Assembly: GCF_047511655.1 (NCBI RefSeq)
Contig: NC_133403.1
Span: 13,327,014-13,391,013, forward strand
Source of the DNA: Castor canadensis
Taxonomy: Eukaryota; Chordata; Mammalia; Rodentia; Castoridae
DNA: 64,000 nt
Direction: 5' to 3'
A program made the position numbers and the translations under genes. Every line of letters starts with the position of its first letter. Within the stretch, counting starts at the first letter, position 1. Shown here piece by piece: positions 1 through 12,102 of the stretch. The notes below the pieces were generated by a model. That model searched no databases. It was not told the DNA's origin and saw only the letters and a list, made by a program, of their open reading frames with translations.

Positions 1-125
1 GGAGCAGAGAGCCTAGGAGAGCCCTGGAGGACTGGCCAACCACTACCAGTATCTCTGCTGCCAGGGCCTGAGCTTTTCCAGCAGATAGATGTGGGTGGGA
101 CAGGTTCCTTGTCTCTGCCCACCCC
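1..125. repeat. Sequence homologous to the ZNF74 upstream region
   Basis: Bases about 20-125 align by eye to about 20,230-20,335, including the shared block GATGTGGGTGGGA and a shared CAGTATC-CTGC-GCCAGG stretch. I estimate roughly three quarters identity over about 90 bases. It runs off the left edge of the window. It could be a decayed duplicate of the ZNF74 promoter flank or an unrecognised interspersed repeat. Confidence 0.5.
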
Positions 126-129
126 TACC

Positions 130-400
130 CAGGTGATTACAAACTCACACAGATAATTTAAAGACCCAGGCCTAGAAATCCATCCCAGGGGCCAAATGGA
201 CCTCAATAAATATTCCAACTCCAAAACCTGACATGGTCATTCTTACTCTAGAGATGGCCTGCTTTCAGTCTATTGAAAGTGTATTCCTTCTCTAATAAAC
301 TCTATTATTAATTACTTTTACTATAATCTCATGTTTTGCTTGAATTTTTCTCCTGCTAGAGCAAGAACCAAGGTATTTACCAGCATTAAACTTTCCAGTC
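130..400 (+). mobile_element. Possible LTR 3' segment (fossil)
   Basis: An AATAAA-type signal near 293 is followed by a TTTTGCTTGAATTTTTCTCCTGC-like stretch and AGAGCAAGAACCAAGG, which resembles the R/U5 end of class I retroviral LTRs. No clear ends or target duplication are visible. Broken and old; weak call. Confidence 0.25.
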
Positions 401-611
401 ACAGCCTCCAAGTCTCTATCCTCCTTTCAGACTTGCTAGTGCTGGGATTACAGGTGTGGCGACCATCCGTGTGGAGAACATCCATGAATGTTCTTACAAC
501 TGTCTCTTTCATGTAAGATTCTTGCATTGTCCTATATGTGTATTTCACAATCAAAATCATGGAAAGATTATTTCACATATATTAGGATGCCTGCTATCAA
601 AATCTAGAAAA

Positions 612-852
612 TAAGCTGCATGCTGGTGGCTCACGCCTGTAATCCTAGCTACTTGAGAGGCTGAGATCAGGAGGATCTAGGTTTAAGGCCAGTCTGGGCA
701 AACAGTTTGTGAGACCCCGTCTCCAAAATAACCAGAGCAGAGTGGACTGGAGGTGTGGCTCAAGTGGTAGAGCGCCTGCTTTTCAAGTTCCTGCTTTGTG
801 AACTCAAAGCCCTGAGTTCAAACCCCAGTTCCACCAAAAAAAAAAAAAACTT
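612..852 (+). mobile_element. Composite B1-ID SINE
   Basis: The left 7SL/B1-like part reads GGTGGCTCACGCCTGTAATC. The right ID-like part runs from GGCTCAAGTGGTAGAGCGCC to GAGTTCAAACCCCAG, then poly(A). The right part has a small internal duplication (CCTGCTTT...CCTGCTTTG). Confidence 0.9.
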
Positions 853-867
853 AGAAAGTAGAAAGTA

Positions 868-1150
868 TTGATGAGGAGTCAAATTGTACCCCATGTGCAC
901 TACCGTTGGGAATGTAAAATGCTGCAGCCACTATGAAAACAGTATGGTAATTCCTCACAAAATCAAATATAGAATTGCCATCTGATCCAAAAATTCTGTT
1001 TGGAAATATAGCCAAAGGAATTGAGAGCTGGTTCTCAGCATTACCCCTGTTCATACCATTCTTCACAACAGCCTAGCATGCAGGCAACCCAAGTGTCCAC
1101 CAGAAGGATGGATAAACAAAATGTGACTTATTCAGCTTTAAAATGAAGTG
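868..1150 (+). mobile_element. Ancient L1 ORF2 C-terminal fragment
   Basis: The sense sequence matches the familiar end of L1 ORF2: a block resembling 'TGCAGCCACTATGAAAACAGTATGG', a 'GATCCAAAAATTC' block and 'CACCAGAAGGATGGATAAAC'. It is strongly diverged with no long ORF. The same element seems to resume at 2,878 after later insertions. Confidence 0.75.
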
Positions 1151-1475
1151 TGTTAGCTTTCTGCGAGCGTAACAAATATCTGATAAAAGGATTCATTTCC
1201 TCTCACCCATTTGGAGGTTCCCATCAATGATCAATTGGCTCCATTGCTTTTGAACCCGTGGTCAGGTAGCACAAGATGGCAGGAAGTATACCGTGAAACA
1301 AATGGCTCACCCATGGCTCAGGTGTGAAAGAGAGGAAGAGATGCCATCAAAGTGACCTGACGATCTCTCACTAGGCTCCACTTCTTAAAGGATCCACCAT
1401 CTTCCAATAGCGCCATTGTTGTAGTCATTGATAAACTGAAAATTCAGCTTCTTAAGTCCCACATGGATGCATCCA
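1151..1475 (-). mobile_element. MaLR-type LTR (ERVL-MaLR fossil)
   Basis: It begins TGTTAGCTTTCTGCGAGCG and carries the MaLR landmarks in antisense (CACTAGGCTCCACTTCTTAAAGG, CCAATAGCGCCATTG). The left end abuts the ancient L1, so it appears inserted into it. Decayed solitary LTR; no internal genes seen. Confidence 0.65.
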
Positions 1476-1601
1476 GGCAGGACACATAGACACAGCGAGG
1501 GTGATAAGAAAAGTTCATTAAATGGTAAGCGCTCTCCTTAAGCGATCTCAACACTCCGCCTCAGCAAAAAGCAGCTAAATGAAATTTCATTTACCTTTTT
1601 C

Positions 1602-1640
1602 TTATCTATCTATATCTATCTATTTATCTATCTACCTATC
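1602..1640. repeat. (TCTA)n microsatellite
   Basis: Imperfect ATCT/TCTA tetranucleotide repeat of about 39 bases with several interruptions. Confidence 0.85.
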
Positions 1641-1679
1641 AAAAGGCAGGAATGTTGGGGTTAACAGTTACAACAGCCA

Positions 1680-2041
1680 TGTTAGGACTAGACCTCCTCC
1701 CCCCTTGCAGGTGGCTTACTAGAAACTCCCCACCTGACCCCAAAGACTAACAAAGGGACAGTTGTTAACCTTTAGCTCCTCACATGGGTGCCAAGGACAG
1801 TTGAGCAGACAGTAACCTACCTACACCTTACCTTCCTTGGTTGCCCAGCAGCGGTATCCCTTAGTGACCTTCCTGGTACTTTTCTACTAGTCTTCTATAT
1901 CTAGCCCAAGCCTGTGTGTGGCAATGAGCTCTAGTTGTCTTGCTGGGGTCCCCCTCCACAGGGGTCCTGCCTGAACAATAAACCCTGTGCTGGTGTTTGA
2001 GCTGTTTCTCTGCCTCTTCCAGGGAAAAAAAGTTACAAACA
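1680..2041 (+). mobile_element. Solitary LTR, class I-like (fossil)
   Basis: The 362-bp element begins TGTTAGG, ends AAACA and has an AATAAA signal near 1,978. It is flanked by the 4-bp direct repeat GCCA (1,676-1,679 and 2,042-2,045), the target size expected of class I retroviral LTRs. It looks complete as an LTR, with no internal region. Family not identified. Confidence 0.65.
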
Positions 2042-2075
2042 GCCATGATGGACTGGATGAGACAGCCCAGGGGTC

Positions 2076-2292
2076 AGACACCTGTGGCTCATGCCTGTAA
2101 TCCTAGCTACTCAGGAGGCACAGACTAGGAAGATCACTGTTCAAAGCCAGCTCGGGCAAACAGTTCACGAGACCCTATCTCAAAAAACCCAACACAAGAA
2201 AGGGCTGGTGGAGTGGCTAAAGATGAAGAGCACCTACCTAGCAAGTATGAGACCATGAGTTCAAACTCCAGGACCACCAAAAAAAAAAAAAC
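2076..2292 (+). mobile_element. Composite B1-ID SINE
   Basis: B1-like left part (CTGTGGCTCATGCCTGTAAT), linker AAAAAACCCAACACAAGAAAG, ID-like right part ending GTTCAAACTCCAGGACCACC, then poly(A). Confidence 0.9.
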
Positions 2293-2349
2293 CAGGCTAG
2301 AGACCAAGGCTTTAAAACTTTGGGGGACACTTATCAAAACCACAGTGAT

Positions 2350-2868
2350 ACTGGATCACTGATCCTGAATTCAGATCTGGACATAGTTGATGAATGAAGA
2401 TGCCAGACCACGAGTCAAGAGTAAAGCAAGTGTGCATGGTTTATTGAAAGGACAGCAAAGCTCCCGCATGGGAAGGGCTTAGGGAAGCTAAGCTGTAGCA
2501 TAGCTGGAATCTAGGGAGTGATATAGAGCTCTGCCAGTTTTAGATCCAACGGTTCTATTTTGAAACTTACTACATTTGTGATTGGTTGGTGCTTAGCTTC
2601 CCACTGAACCCAGCCACCTAGCAACTATATCTTGATTAATTATTGCCCAATCACTTCTAATCAAGCAGAACATTCCAAGAAGGTTGGGTCAGCTCATCTT
2701 GACCTTGGGATCCACCACCCACATCTTGCCACTACATCCTTTTATCTTGGTAAGAAGCCTGTAATTTCTTTCATGTCTCTTCATTTCTGCTTCTAAAATG
2801 TTTCCCTCATCCAAAATGGAGTTGCCTCTGTCATTCGTTCCCCTCAAAATAGCAGGAAGGAATTCTAA
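2350..2868 (-). mobile_element. LTR on the minus strand (fossil)
   Basis: Read in reverse, the left end gives a CAATAAACC polyadenylation region followed by a U5-like tail, with a promoter-like stretch upstream. It lies between two pieces of the same ancient L1, which suggests insertion into it. Solitary, decayed, family uncertain. Confidence 0.45.
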
Positions 2869-2877
2869 CATGCTACA

Positions 2878-3190
2878 AGTGTGAACTTTGAGAACATTAT
2901 GCTAAACGAAATAAGCCAGTCACAAAACATATATATACATGAGGTACCTAGAGTAGTCAAATTTATTAAAAAAAAAACAAAAGAAAGAAATTAGATACAT
3001 GGGTGCCCAGGGCTGACAGCAGAAAGGATGGGGAGTTGCTTAATGGGTATAGAGTTTTGGATTTATGGGATGAAAAAGTTCTGGAGATTGGTTGCACAGT
3101 GTAGTGAACATCTAGAAATGGTTAGCATGGCATCTTTTATGTTCTAGTGTTTTTTAACTACAAAACAATACTTACTTAAGAAAACAAACA
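2878..3190 (+). mobile_element. Ancient L1 3' end
   Basis: Contains AACATTATGCTAAACGAAAT, ATGAGGTACCTAGAGTAGTC and GATGAAAAAGTTCTGGAGAT, all landmarks of old mammalian L1 3' UTRs. Same orientation as 868-1150; probably one element split by two LTRs and a SINE. Confidence 0.75.
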
Positions 3191-3734
3191 TTGAGGACAC
3201 TGCGAGCCTACAGAATGCTGCTTGACAGGGCCCCTCTGTGTCCTGTGGCTCGCCTTTCTGGAGTTTAGGTGCTGGTAGCTTGGCTGGCCCAGAGGGAGCA
3301 TCCCTGTACAGCTGCCCCAAAACAGCAGTCCTGGGGGCTTGAACTAACTCAGTGTCAGGTATTTGGGACAGTGGTACAAAACAAGGACAATGGGGCTCAG
3401 GTGTCCATTCATTATTGCCTCAGTGCTTATGTAGAACACGGTGTTGGGCACCAGTCTTTAGCTCACATTAGCCTTGGGATGGCGAAACTCTCTGAAGGAA
3501 GAAGGTTTGGAGGGGTTTGTGAAGGGTAGGTATGATTTGGACCAAAAAGGAGGGGGGGCGGGGAGAAGGAATTCCAGGTAGAGGGAATAGCATCTGTACC
3601 TTCCCAGAGACTTATGGTGCCATGCTGAGATGTCTTTGTTTTATTTAAAAGACTCATCCCATAAAAGTACCACATTAACACTGCAGGAATGTTAGAAAAT
3701 ACCAATAAGCACAATAAACAGTAGTTCCCGTCGT
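3191..3734. other. No gene recognised
   Basis: Short open frames exist on both strands, but none has domain features or plausible splice context. It contains a G-run near 3,550. I see no recognisable repeat. Confidence 0.5.
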
Positions 3735-3815
3735 TCAGAGGCATGGCTGAAGTGGTGGAATGCCTGCCTAGCAAGTGCAAAGCCCTGAGTTCAAACTCCA
3801 ATACCACCAAATAAG
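3735..3815 (+). mobile_element. ID-like SINE, single unit
   Basis: ID-like body from AGAGGCATGGCTGAAGTGG to GTTCAAACTCCAATACCACC with an AAATAAGTAAAT tail. Confidence 0.8.
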
Positions 3816-4117
3816 TAAATACTCATCTCATACTCTTCTCCTCCTCAGTCCTATTCCTGTGATTCTCCTTTACTCCATCCCCTGTTCATTTTCAGCCATT
3901 CAAGAAAGACAATCTTCATTTTCTTCTTTTATCAGCATCCATATAACCACTCATCTGTCACTGTTTACTTCTTTGCTCGTGTGTCACAGTGGCTCCAGTT
4001 TACCTGACATATTTGAAGCTACATATCTGTTTGGAGAGCCAAAGAATAGTATTACATGACACATGGCTTTGTCTTAATCTCTTCCTGATCACACATCCTC
4101 CATTTTTAATTTCTTTC

Positions 4118-5770
<1,653 letters not shown>

Positions 5771-5937
5771 CCTAAAAATTAAATTGTAGGAAATGTTTCA
5801 TTTTTAATATGCCATATATTAAACATGCTTATCATGAAGAAAACTATGAGGTAATAACTGTGCAAAATGTTTCTGTTCAATAGTATCTCTTCCCAGAAGT
5901 TAAAGGAGAAACACTAAGGGGAAGCTTATAGGTCACA

Positions 5938-6050
5938 TTTTTTTGAAGAAAAATTATATTATTGTACTGGGGGTACACTGCGAAATTGACAAAAGTTCTT
6001 ACAATATATCACAGTTGAATTCATCCCCTTGATCATTCTCTACATCACAT
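5938..6050 (-). mobile_element. L1 3'-end-like fragment
   Basis: Contains TACTGGGGGTACACTGCGAA and AAAGTTCTTACAATATATC. The same motif recurs at 34,916-34,990 (opposite strand), 35,345-35,430 and about 42,298-42,345, so it is an interspersed family, probably an L1 3' terminus. Confidence 0.5.
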
Positions 6051-6213
6051 TTTTTAAAACTATGAAAAGTTTTACATGAGAGTTAGGTTAGGTCTTTTTA
6101 TACACCACGTTGAGGTTCTAGAGAAGGTATAGAAATAGTATCTGTTGAGCCTGTAAATGATATTATAGCTGAGGAGGTGAAACACACATTTTAAATCTGG
6201 TGCCCCACTTTAT

Positions 6214-6315
6214 TTTTATTCTGAATTTTTTTTTGTGGTGCTGGGAATTGGATCCAGGACCTCACATTGCCATGTAAGTGCTCTTCCAACCAGAGCTGCA
6301 CCCCTACCTCTGGAC
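6214..6315 (-). mobile_element. ID-like SINE (reverse)
   Basis: T-run, GTGGTGCTGGGAATTGGATC, then TAAGTGCTCTTCCAACCAG: an ID unit on the minus strand. Confidence 0.75.
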
Positions 6316-6349
6316 CTGACTTTATATACACATAGATTTCTTATCTCTT

Positions 6350-6462
6350 TCTTTTTTTGAATGTAGCACAATCTGTAGTTGAACTTGCGATCCTCCTTCC
6401 CCAGTCCTTCCTGATGAGTACTGGGATTGTAGACAAGCTCCACCAGACCTAGCTAGACATAG
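6350..6462 (-). mobile_element. B1-like monomer (reverse)
   Basis: T-run, GTTGAACTTGCGATCCTCC, TGAGTACTGGGATTGTAGAC. A diverged 7SL-derived monomer with no ID part. Confidence 0.6.
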
Positions 6463-6646
6463 CTTCAAATACTGTAGATGAACAGTCAATAAACTATGGC
6501 CTATGGCCCTAAAATCCATCCTGCCATCTGTTCTTGTAAATAAAGATTGGTGGGAACAATCGCATCCATTTGTTTATATATCATTTATGGATGTTTTCTC
6601 TCTACAAAGGCAAAGTTTGGTTGTTGTGACAGGCATTGTATGATGA

Positions 6647-6940
6647 TGTCTTAGCTTGCTGGGACCCCGTAACAAAATACAATAAACTGGGTAGCTTAAA
6701 TCCCAGAATTTTTTATAGTTCTGTAGGGTGGAAATTCAAAATCAAAGTACTAATAGCTTTGTTTTCTCCTATACCTTCTCTCCTTGGCTTGTATGTGACT
6801 CTCTTCCGTACCTATGCTCCCCTGGTGTCTGTTCCTCTTCTTATGCAGACATCAGTTCTATCATTTAATCTTAACTACCCCTTTAAGGGCCTTACTTTCA
6901 GCACTTCAACATTTGGAGGGAACACAATCCAGTCACAATG
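6647..6940 (-). mobile_element. MaLR-type LTR (ERVL-MaLR fossil)
   Basis: Begins TGTCTTAGCTTGCTGGGACC, with AACAAAATACAATAAACTGG and, at the far end, ACTTCAACATTTGGAGGGAA, all landmarks of an MLT1/MST-like LTR in antisense. Old, decayed and solitary. Confidence 0.6.
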
Positions 6941-7494
6941 GGCCTGCAAAGTCTTGTATTTTACAGGAAAAGTCTTCTGAACTTCGTGTGTATGTATAAT
7001 AAACTATAACTAATATGTCAATATTCCATATAGTATACAAACTATAATATGTAAAATTATTAAATTATACCAACACAGTAGTCACAGTGTATCAACACAG
7101 AGAACTTAACCATTTTGTCAGTACTAAATTATTTTGCAAACATTGGCAAAGGGAAATTTTCTTTGGAAAAATGGAAGGCTTATGTGTTTCTTTGAAGATA
7201 ATTATATGTATTTTCTAACAAATATTTTTTGCAGCAAACGAATCCTGTTGATTACCTGCTACTCACTGTTGTGGAGGGAGGGGTTCTCTGCCCTACCTAG
7301 TACAACATGGCTGTACACAAGACACTGGCCAGGTGACTGACAGTTTATTTGTCCTGTATCCTCACAGCTCCGGGAAGGGCAGCACCCGTCATATACCATC
7401 CATGTGGGTTACACGCAGGCACAGAGTAAACTAAGAAGGGATAAGGGAGGCAGGTTTGGTAGGAGTAAGAGGGTGCTGCCCTGCAGAGTCCCTG
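6941..7494. other. No gene recognised
   Basis: AT-rich DNA to about 7,250, then more balanced composition. No convincing repeat or coding signal. Confidence 0.5.
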
Positions 7495-7512
7495 GAAAGA
7501 TGTGTCTGCCTT
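7495..7512. repeat. Target-site duplication, left copy
   Basis: GAAAGATGTGTCTGCCTT here matches GAAAGATATGTCTGGCTT at 10,029-10,046 with two differences. The pair encloses two L1 copies. Confidence 0.75.
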
Positions 7513-8957
7513 ATACCATCCTCAAGATGGATCAAGGATCTTAATGTCAGACCCCAAACTCTAAAGTTGACACAGGAAAGAGAGGAAATACTCTGGAGTT
7601 AGTAGGTATAGGCAAGAACTTTCTCAACGGAACCCCAGCAGCACAGCAACTAAGAGATAGCATAGATAAATGGGACCTCATAAAGCTAAAAAGCTTCTGT
7701 TCATCAAAAGAAATGGTCTCTAAACTGAAGAGAACACCCACAGAGTGGGAGAAAATATTTGCCAGCTACACATCAGACAAAGGACTGATAACCAGAATAT
7801 ACAGGGAACTTAAAAAACTAAATTCTCCCAAAACTAATGAACCAATGAAGAAATGGGCATGTGAACTAAACAGAACTTTCTCAAAAGAAGAAATTCAAAT
7901 GGCCAGAAAACACATGAAAAAATGCTCACCATCTCTAGCAATAAAGGAAATGCAAATTAAAACCACACTAAGATTCCACCTCACCCCTGTTAGAATAGCC
8001 ATCATCAGCAACACCACCACCAACAGGTGTTGGCGAGGATGCGGGGAAAAAGGAACCCTCTTACACTGTTGGTGGGAATGTAGACTAGTACAACCACTCT
8101 GGAAAAAAATTTGGAGGCTACTTAAAACACTAAACATTGATCTACCATTTGATCCAGCAATACCACTCTTGGGGATATACCCAAAAGACTGTTACTCCAG
8201 AGGCACGTGCACACCCATGTTTATTGCGGCACTATTCACAATAGCCAAGTTATGGAAACAGCCAAGATGCCCCAGCACTGACGAATGGATTAAGAAAATG
8301 TGGTATCTATACACAATGGAATTTTATGCAGCCATGAAGAAGAAAGAAATGTTATCATTCGCTGGTAAATGGATGGAATTGGAGAACATCATTCTGAGTG
8401 AGGTTAGCCTGGCTCAAAAGACCAAAAATCGTATGTTCTCCCTCATATGTGGACATTAGATCAAGGGCAAACACAACAAGGGGATTGGACTATGAGCACA
8501 TGATAAAAGCGAGAGCACACAAGGGAGGGGTGAGGATAGGTAAGACACCTAAAAAACTAGCTAGCATTTGTTGCCCTTAATGCAGAGAAACTAAAGCAGA
8601 TACCTTAAAGCAACTGAGGCCAATAGGAAAAGGGGACCAGGAACTAGAGAAAAGGTTAGATTAAAAAGAATTAACCTAGAAGGTAACACCCACGCACAGG
8701 AAATCAATGTGAGTCAATGCCCTGTATAGCTATCCTTATCTCAACCAGCAAACCCCCTTGTTCCTTCCTATTATTGCTTATACTCTCTCTACAACAAAAT
8801 TAGAGATAAGGGCAAAATAGTTTCTGCAGGGTATTGAGGGGGGGAGCGGGAGGGGGTGGAGTGGGTGGTAAGGGAGGGGGTGGGGGCAGGGGGGAGAAAT
8901 AAACCAAGCCTTGTATGCACATATGAATAATAAAAGAAAAATGAAAAAAAAAAAAAA
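7513..8957 (+). mobile_element. 5'-truncated L1, first of a tandem pair
   Basis: It starts inside ORF2 and keeps the C-terminal region of the ORF2 protein. An open stretch runs to the stop at 8,457-8,459 and includes [40 protein letters not shown] and the ending FSLICGH. The 3' UTR follows, with a G-rich tract at about 8,838-8,898, then AATAAA and poly(A) to about 8,957. The reading frame upstream of 7,713 does not continue cleanly. No reverse transcriptase core is present, so it cannot mobilise itself. Its 5' junction abuts the target duplication directly. Confidence 0.9.
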
Positions 8958-10028
8958 AGAAATTCAAATGGCCAAAAAACACATGAAAAAATACTCACCA
9001 TCTCTAGCAATAAAGGAAATGCAAATTAAAACCACACTAAGATTCCACCTCACCCCTGTTAGAATAGCCATCATCAGCAACACCACCAACAACAGGTGTT
9101 GGTGAGGATGCGGGGAAAAAGGAACCCTCTTACACTGTTGGTGGGAATGTAAACTAGTACAACCACTCTGGAAAAAAAATTTGGAGGCTACTTAAAACAC
9201 TAAACATTGATCTACCATTTGATCCGGCAATACCACTCTTGGGGATATACCCAAAAGACTGTGACACAGGTTACTCCAGAGGCACCTGCACACCCATGTT
9301 TATTGAGGCACTATTCACAATAGCCTAGTTACGGAAACAGCCAAGATGCCCCACCACTGACAAATGGATTAAGAAAATGTGGTATCTATACACAATGGAA
9401 TTTTACGCAACCATGAAGAAGAACGAAATGTTATCATTCGCTGGTAAATGGATGGAATTGGAGAACATCATTCTGAGTGAGGTTAGCCTGGCCCAAAAGA
9501 CCAAAAACTGTATGTTCTCCCTCATATGTGGACATTAGATCAAAGGCAAACACAACAAGGGGATCGGACTTTGAGCACATGATAAAAGTGAGAGCACACA
9601 AGGAAGGGGTGAGGATAGGTAAGACAACTAAAAAATTAGCTAGCATTTGTTGCCCTTAATGCAGAGAAACTAACACAGATACCTTAAAAGCAACTGAGGC
9701 CAATAGGAAAAGGGGACCAGGAACTAGAGAAAAGGTTAGATCAAAAAGAATTAACCTAGAAGGTAACACACACGCACAGGAAATTAATGTGAGTTAATTC
9801 CCTGTATAGCTATCCTTATCTCAACCAGGAACACTTGTTTCTTCCTATTATTACCTATACTCTCCAACAAAATTAGACATAAGGGCAAAATAGTTTATGC
9901 TGGGTATTGAGGGGGTGGGGGGGAGAGGGAGGGGGCGGAGTGGGTGGTAAGGGAGGAGGTGGGGGCAGGGGGGAGAAATAGCCCAAGCCTTGTATGCACA
10001 TATGAATAATAAAACAATAAAAAAAAAA
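8958..10028 (+). mobile_element. 5'-truncated L1, second of a tandem pair
   Basis: It begins immediately after the poly(A) of the preceding copy, within the ORF2 codons for [20 protein letters not shown], and runs through the same 3' UTR, G-rich tract (about 9,908-9,978) and poly(A). The ORF2 remnant has a stop near 9,327 (TAG in AATAGCCTAG) and a small insertion near 9,262. It is close to the first copy but distinct, so it is not a simple recent duplicate. Confidence 0.9.
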
Positions 10029-10046
10029 GAAAGATATGTCTGGCTT
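10029..10046. repeat. Target-site duplication, right copy
   Basis: Pairs with 7,495-7,512; see that entry. Confidence 0.75.
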
Positions 10047-10059
10047 GTTTCAATAATTC

Positions 10060-10310
10060 ATTTTCTTTTTTTTATTCATTTATTCACATGTGCATACATT
10101 GTTTGGGTCATTTCTTCCCCCACACCCCTCCTCGCTTCCAGGCAGAGCCTGTTCTGCCCTTATCTCTAATTTTGTTGAAGAGAAGACATAAGCATAATAA
10201 GAAAGACATAGCATTTTTGCTAGTTGAGATAAGGACAACTATAGAGAGAGATTCCTAGCATTGCTTTCATGTAAAATGTGTTGCATCCCAAGTTGATTCA
10301 TCTCTAACTG
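10060..10310 (-). mobile_element. L1 3' UTR, older copy, reverse
   Basis: TTTTTTATTCATTTATTCAC, then GTGCATACATTGTTTGGGTC and TTGCTAGTTGAGATAAGGAC correspond in reverse to the 3' UTR of the L1s at 8.4-8.9 kb, with more divergence. Only the 3' end is present. Confidence 0.75.
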
Positions 10311-10339
10311 ATCTTTACACTAGTCAATAATTCATTTTC

Positions 10340-10438
10340 TTTTCTTTCTTTCTTTTTTTTCCATACTGGGGTTTGAATTCAGGGCCTCATGCTTGCTAGA
10401 CAGATGCTCTTAACCACTTGAGCTGCTCCACCAGCCCT
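10340..10438 (-). mobile_element. ID-like SINE (reverse)
   Basis: T-rich start, ATACTGGGGTTTGAATTCAG, ACCACTTGAGCTGCTCCACC. Single right unit. Confidence 0.85.
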
Positions 10439-10649
10439 GTTTGAATAATTCATGACTGATGGGCAGGTGAAACCTTTAGGTTGAGGACCAAGTAGAGAGC
10501 TGATAGGAAGAGCCAGGTAGGGAGCCTGGGCCTTTCCAACAGGGGAGGGGACCATGTGTATTCTAATTAAGCTTTTAGGGACCCAAAGCTCAGAGACGGC
10601 TCTAATTTAGCTCTAATAATACACATAAACCTTAGGAACCAGGTTTAGC

Positions 10650-10741
10650 AGGGCCGGGGGTGGGGGGGGGGACATGGCTCAAGCGATAGATCATTTGCAT
10701 ATTTAAGGCTCTAGATTCAAACTCTAATATTGAAAAAAAAG
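10650..10741 (+). mobile_element. ID-like SINE, diverged
   Basis: ACATGGCTCAAGCGATAGAT and TTCAAACTCTAATATTG with poly(A), preceded by a G-run. Confidence 0.65.
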
Positions 10742-11835
10742 GTTCTGTCATTGAACGCCAATCAGACTAACAGCACAAAGTGCAGCCTATGGCCAGATAG
10801 AGCTCTCAGCAAACTTGTCACGCAGGTAGCAAATCCTTACTGCCCCAACTTCACAATCACTTAGGAATTAACAATGGCAAAACCACTAACACCCTTGCAC
10901 AAACTGTGGCCATTTTACTGAGTTTTGTACATAGACAACAGTGGGAGAGGACGTGATGTGAGGAAAATACTGTGTGCCAACTGGTTTTGATTTTGAATAA
11001 AATAATGTATAGCTATGCATTGACTAGCTGGTTTGTCATCCAGAAAGTAGCCATCGTTTTACCATTCAGCCAGGTGTCTATGGTTTATGAACTTTATCAA
11101 CAGAATTTCTGTTCCTTTTGACTTTTCTATGGACTCCCCGTTAATCACTAGGCTCTAACGGAGCCAGACTGGAAGAAACACAGGCTTAGCTTTCTGCAAC
11201 ATTTCCTGGGCACAGGGCAGGAAGCTGAGGAGGTGGTTAAGGAAGCCCCATGCAGAATGTGTCTGTGACCATCAGCAAGGTGGCTGTCTCTTGTGAATCC
11301 AACTCAGCTATCTGAGTGCACCTGGCCTGTCAAAACCCAAATCCAGATGAGCAAGGCAGAGTTCTGCAAGTGCACACCTGGTTTAACAGCATGAGTTTGG
11401 CCTTCTGGATAGTGGGTGATCTCTTGTCCATGAACCCAGCTGGCCTATCCAACCTTTTGGCCTCGATCATGCTCTGTGATGACACTAGGTTGGGTAATAT
11501 GCACCCAAAGTTGGTGCCAAGTATAGGGGAAGGGTATCATGATCATGTATCAGTAGTGTAGAAATAGGGCTTAGTTGGGGAAACCTTACAAGAAAAAAGT
11601 AAATGGGAACTTAGAAGCATGCCATCTCCCAAATTCTCATTATTCAAGAACAAAACTAAGATGCAGCTATTCTTTATCAGTCATGGCTAAAGTTCCAGCA
11701 GAGAGGAGTCTGCATAGGCCACAGAAACATCCAGAAAGGAGAGCTCTTAATCAGAGAGTAATAACTCCATTTTATTCTTCTTCCATATTTTTGCACCTAT
11801 TTTTGGTCCTTTGGTTTGCTGTAAAAACTTAAGAA
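10742..11835. other. No gene recognised
   Basis: Ordinary unique-looking DNA of about 1.1 kb. Short ORFs at 11,316-11,561 and 11,575-11,832 lack any recognisable domain or codon pattern. Confidence 0.5.
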
Positions 11836-11888
11836 CAAGCTGGTCATGGTGGTGAGTATCTATTATACACCACTCAGGAGATGGAAGG
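11836..11888 (+). mobile_element. B1-like SINE fragment
   Basis: CAAGCTGGTCATGGTGGTGA plus CACCACTCAGGAGATGGAAG: left-end fragment of a B1-type unit. Confidence 0.5.
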
Positions 11889-11905
11889 ACATAAAAAGTA
11901 TAATT

Positions 11906-12102
11906 TTTTATTTTTTGCAGTACTAGGGCTTGAACTCAGGGCCTTCACCTTAAGCCACTCCACCAGCCCTTTTTTGTAATCTTATTTTTTTCAGATAGGG
12001 TCTCTCAAATTATTTGCCAGGGCTGGCTTCAAACTGCAATCCTCTTGATCTCTGCCGACTGAGTAGCTAGGATTACCGGCTTCAGCCACTGGTGGCCCAC
12101 TC
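11906..12102 (-). mobile_element. Composite B1-ID SINE (reverse)
   Basis: GCAGTACTAGGGCTTGAACT, CACTCCACCAGCCC, then the B1-like part GATAGGGTCTCTCAAATTAT to TCAGCCACTGGTGGCCC. Confidence 0.9.

Noticed and set aside
1602-1640. Possible CRISPR-like or regularly spaced repeat
   Set aside because: Plain TCTA microsatellite; no spacer-repeat structure anywhere in the window.
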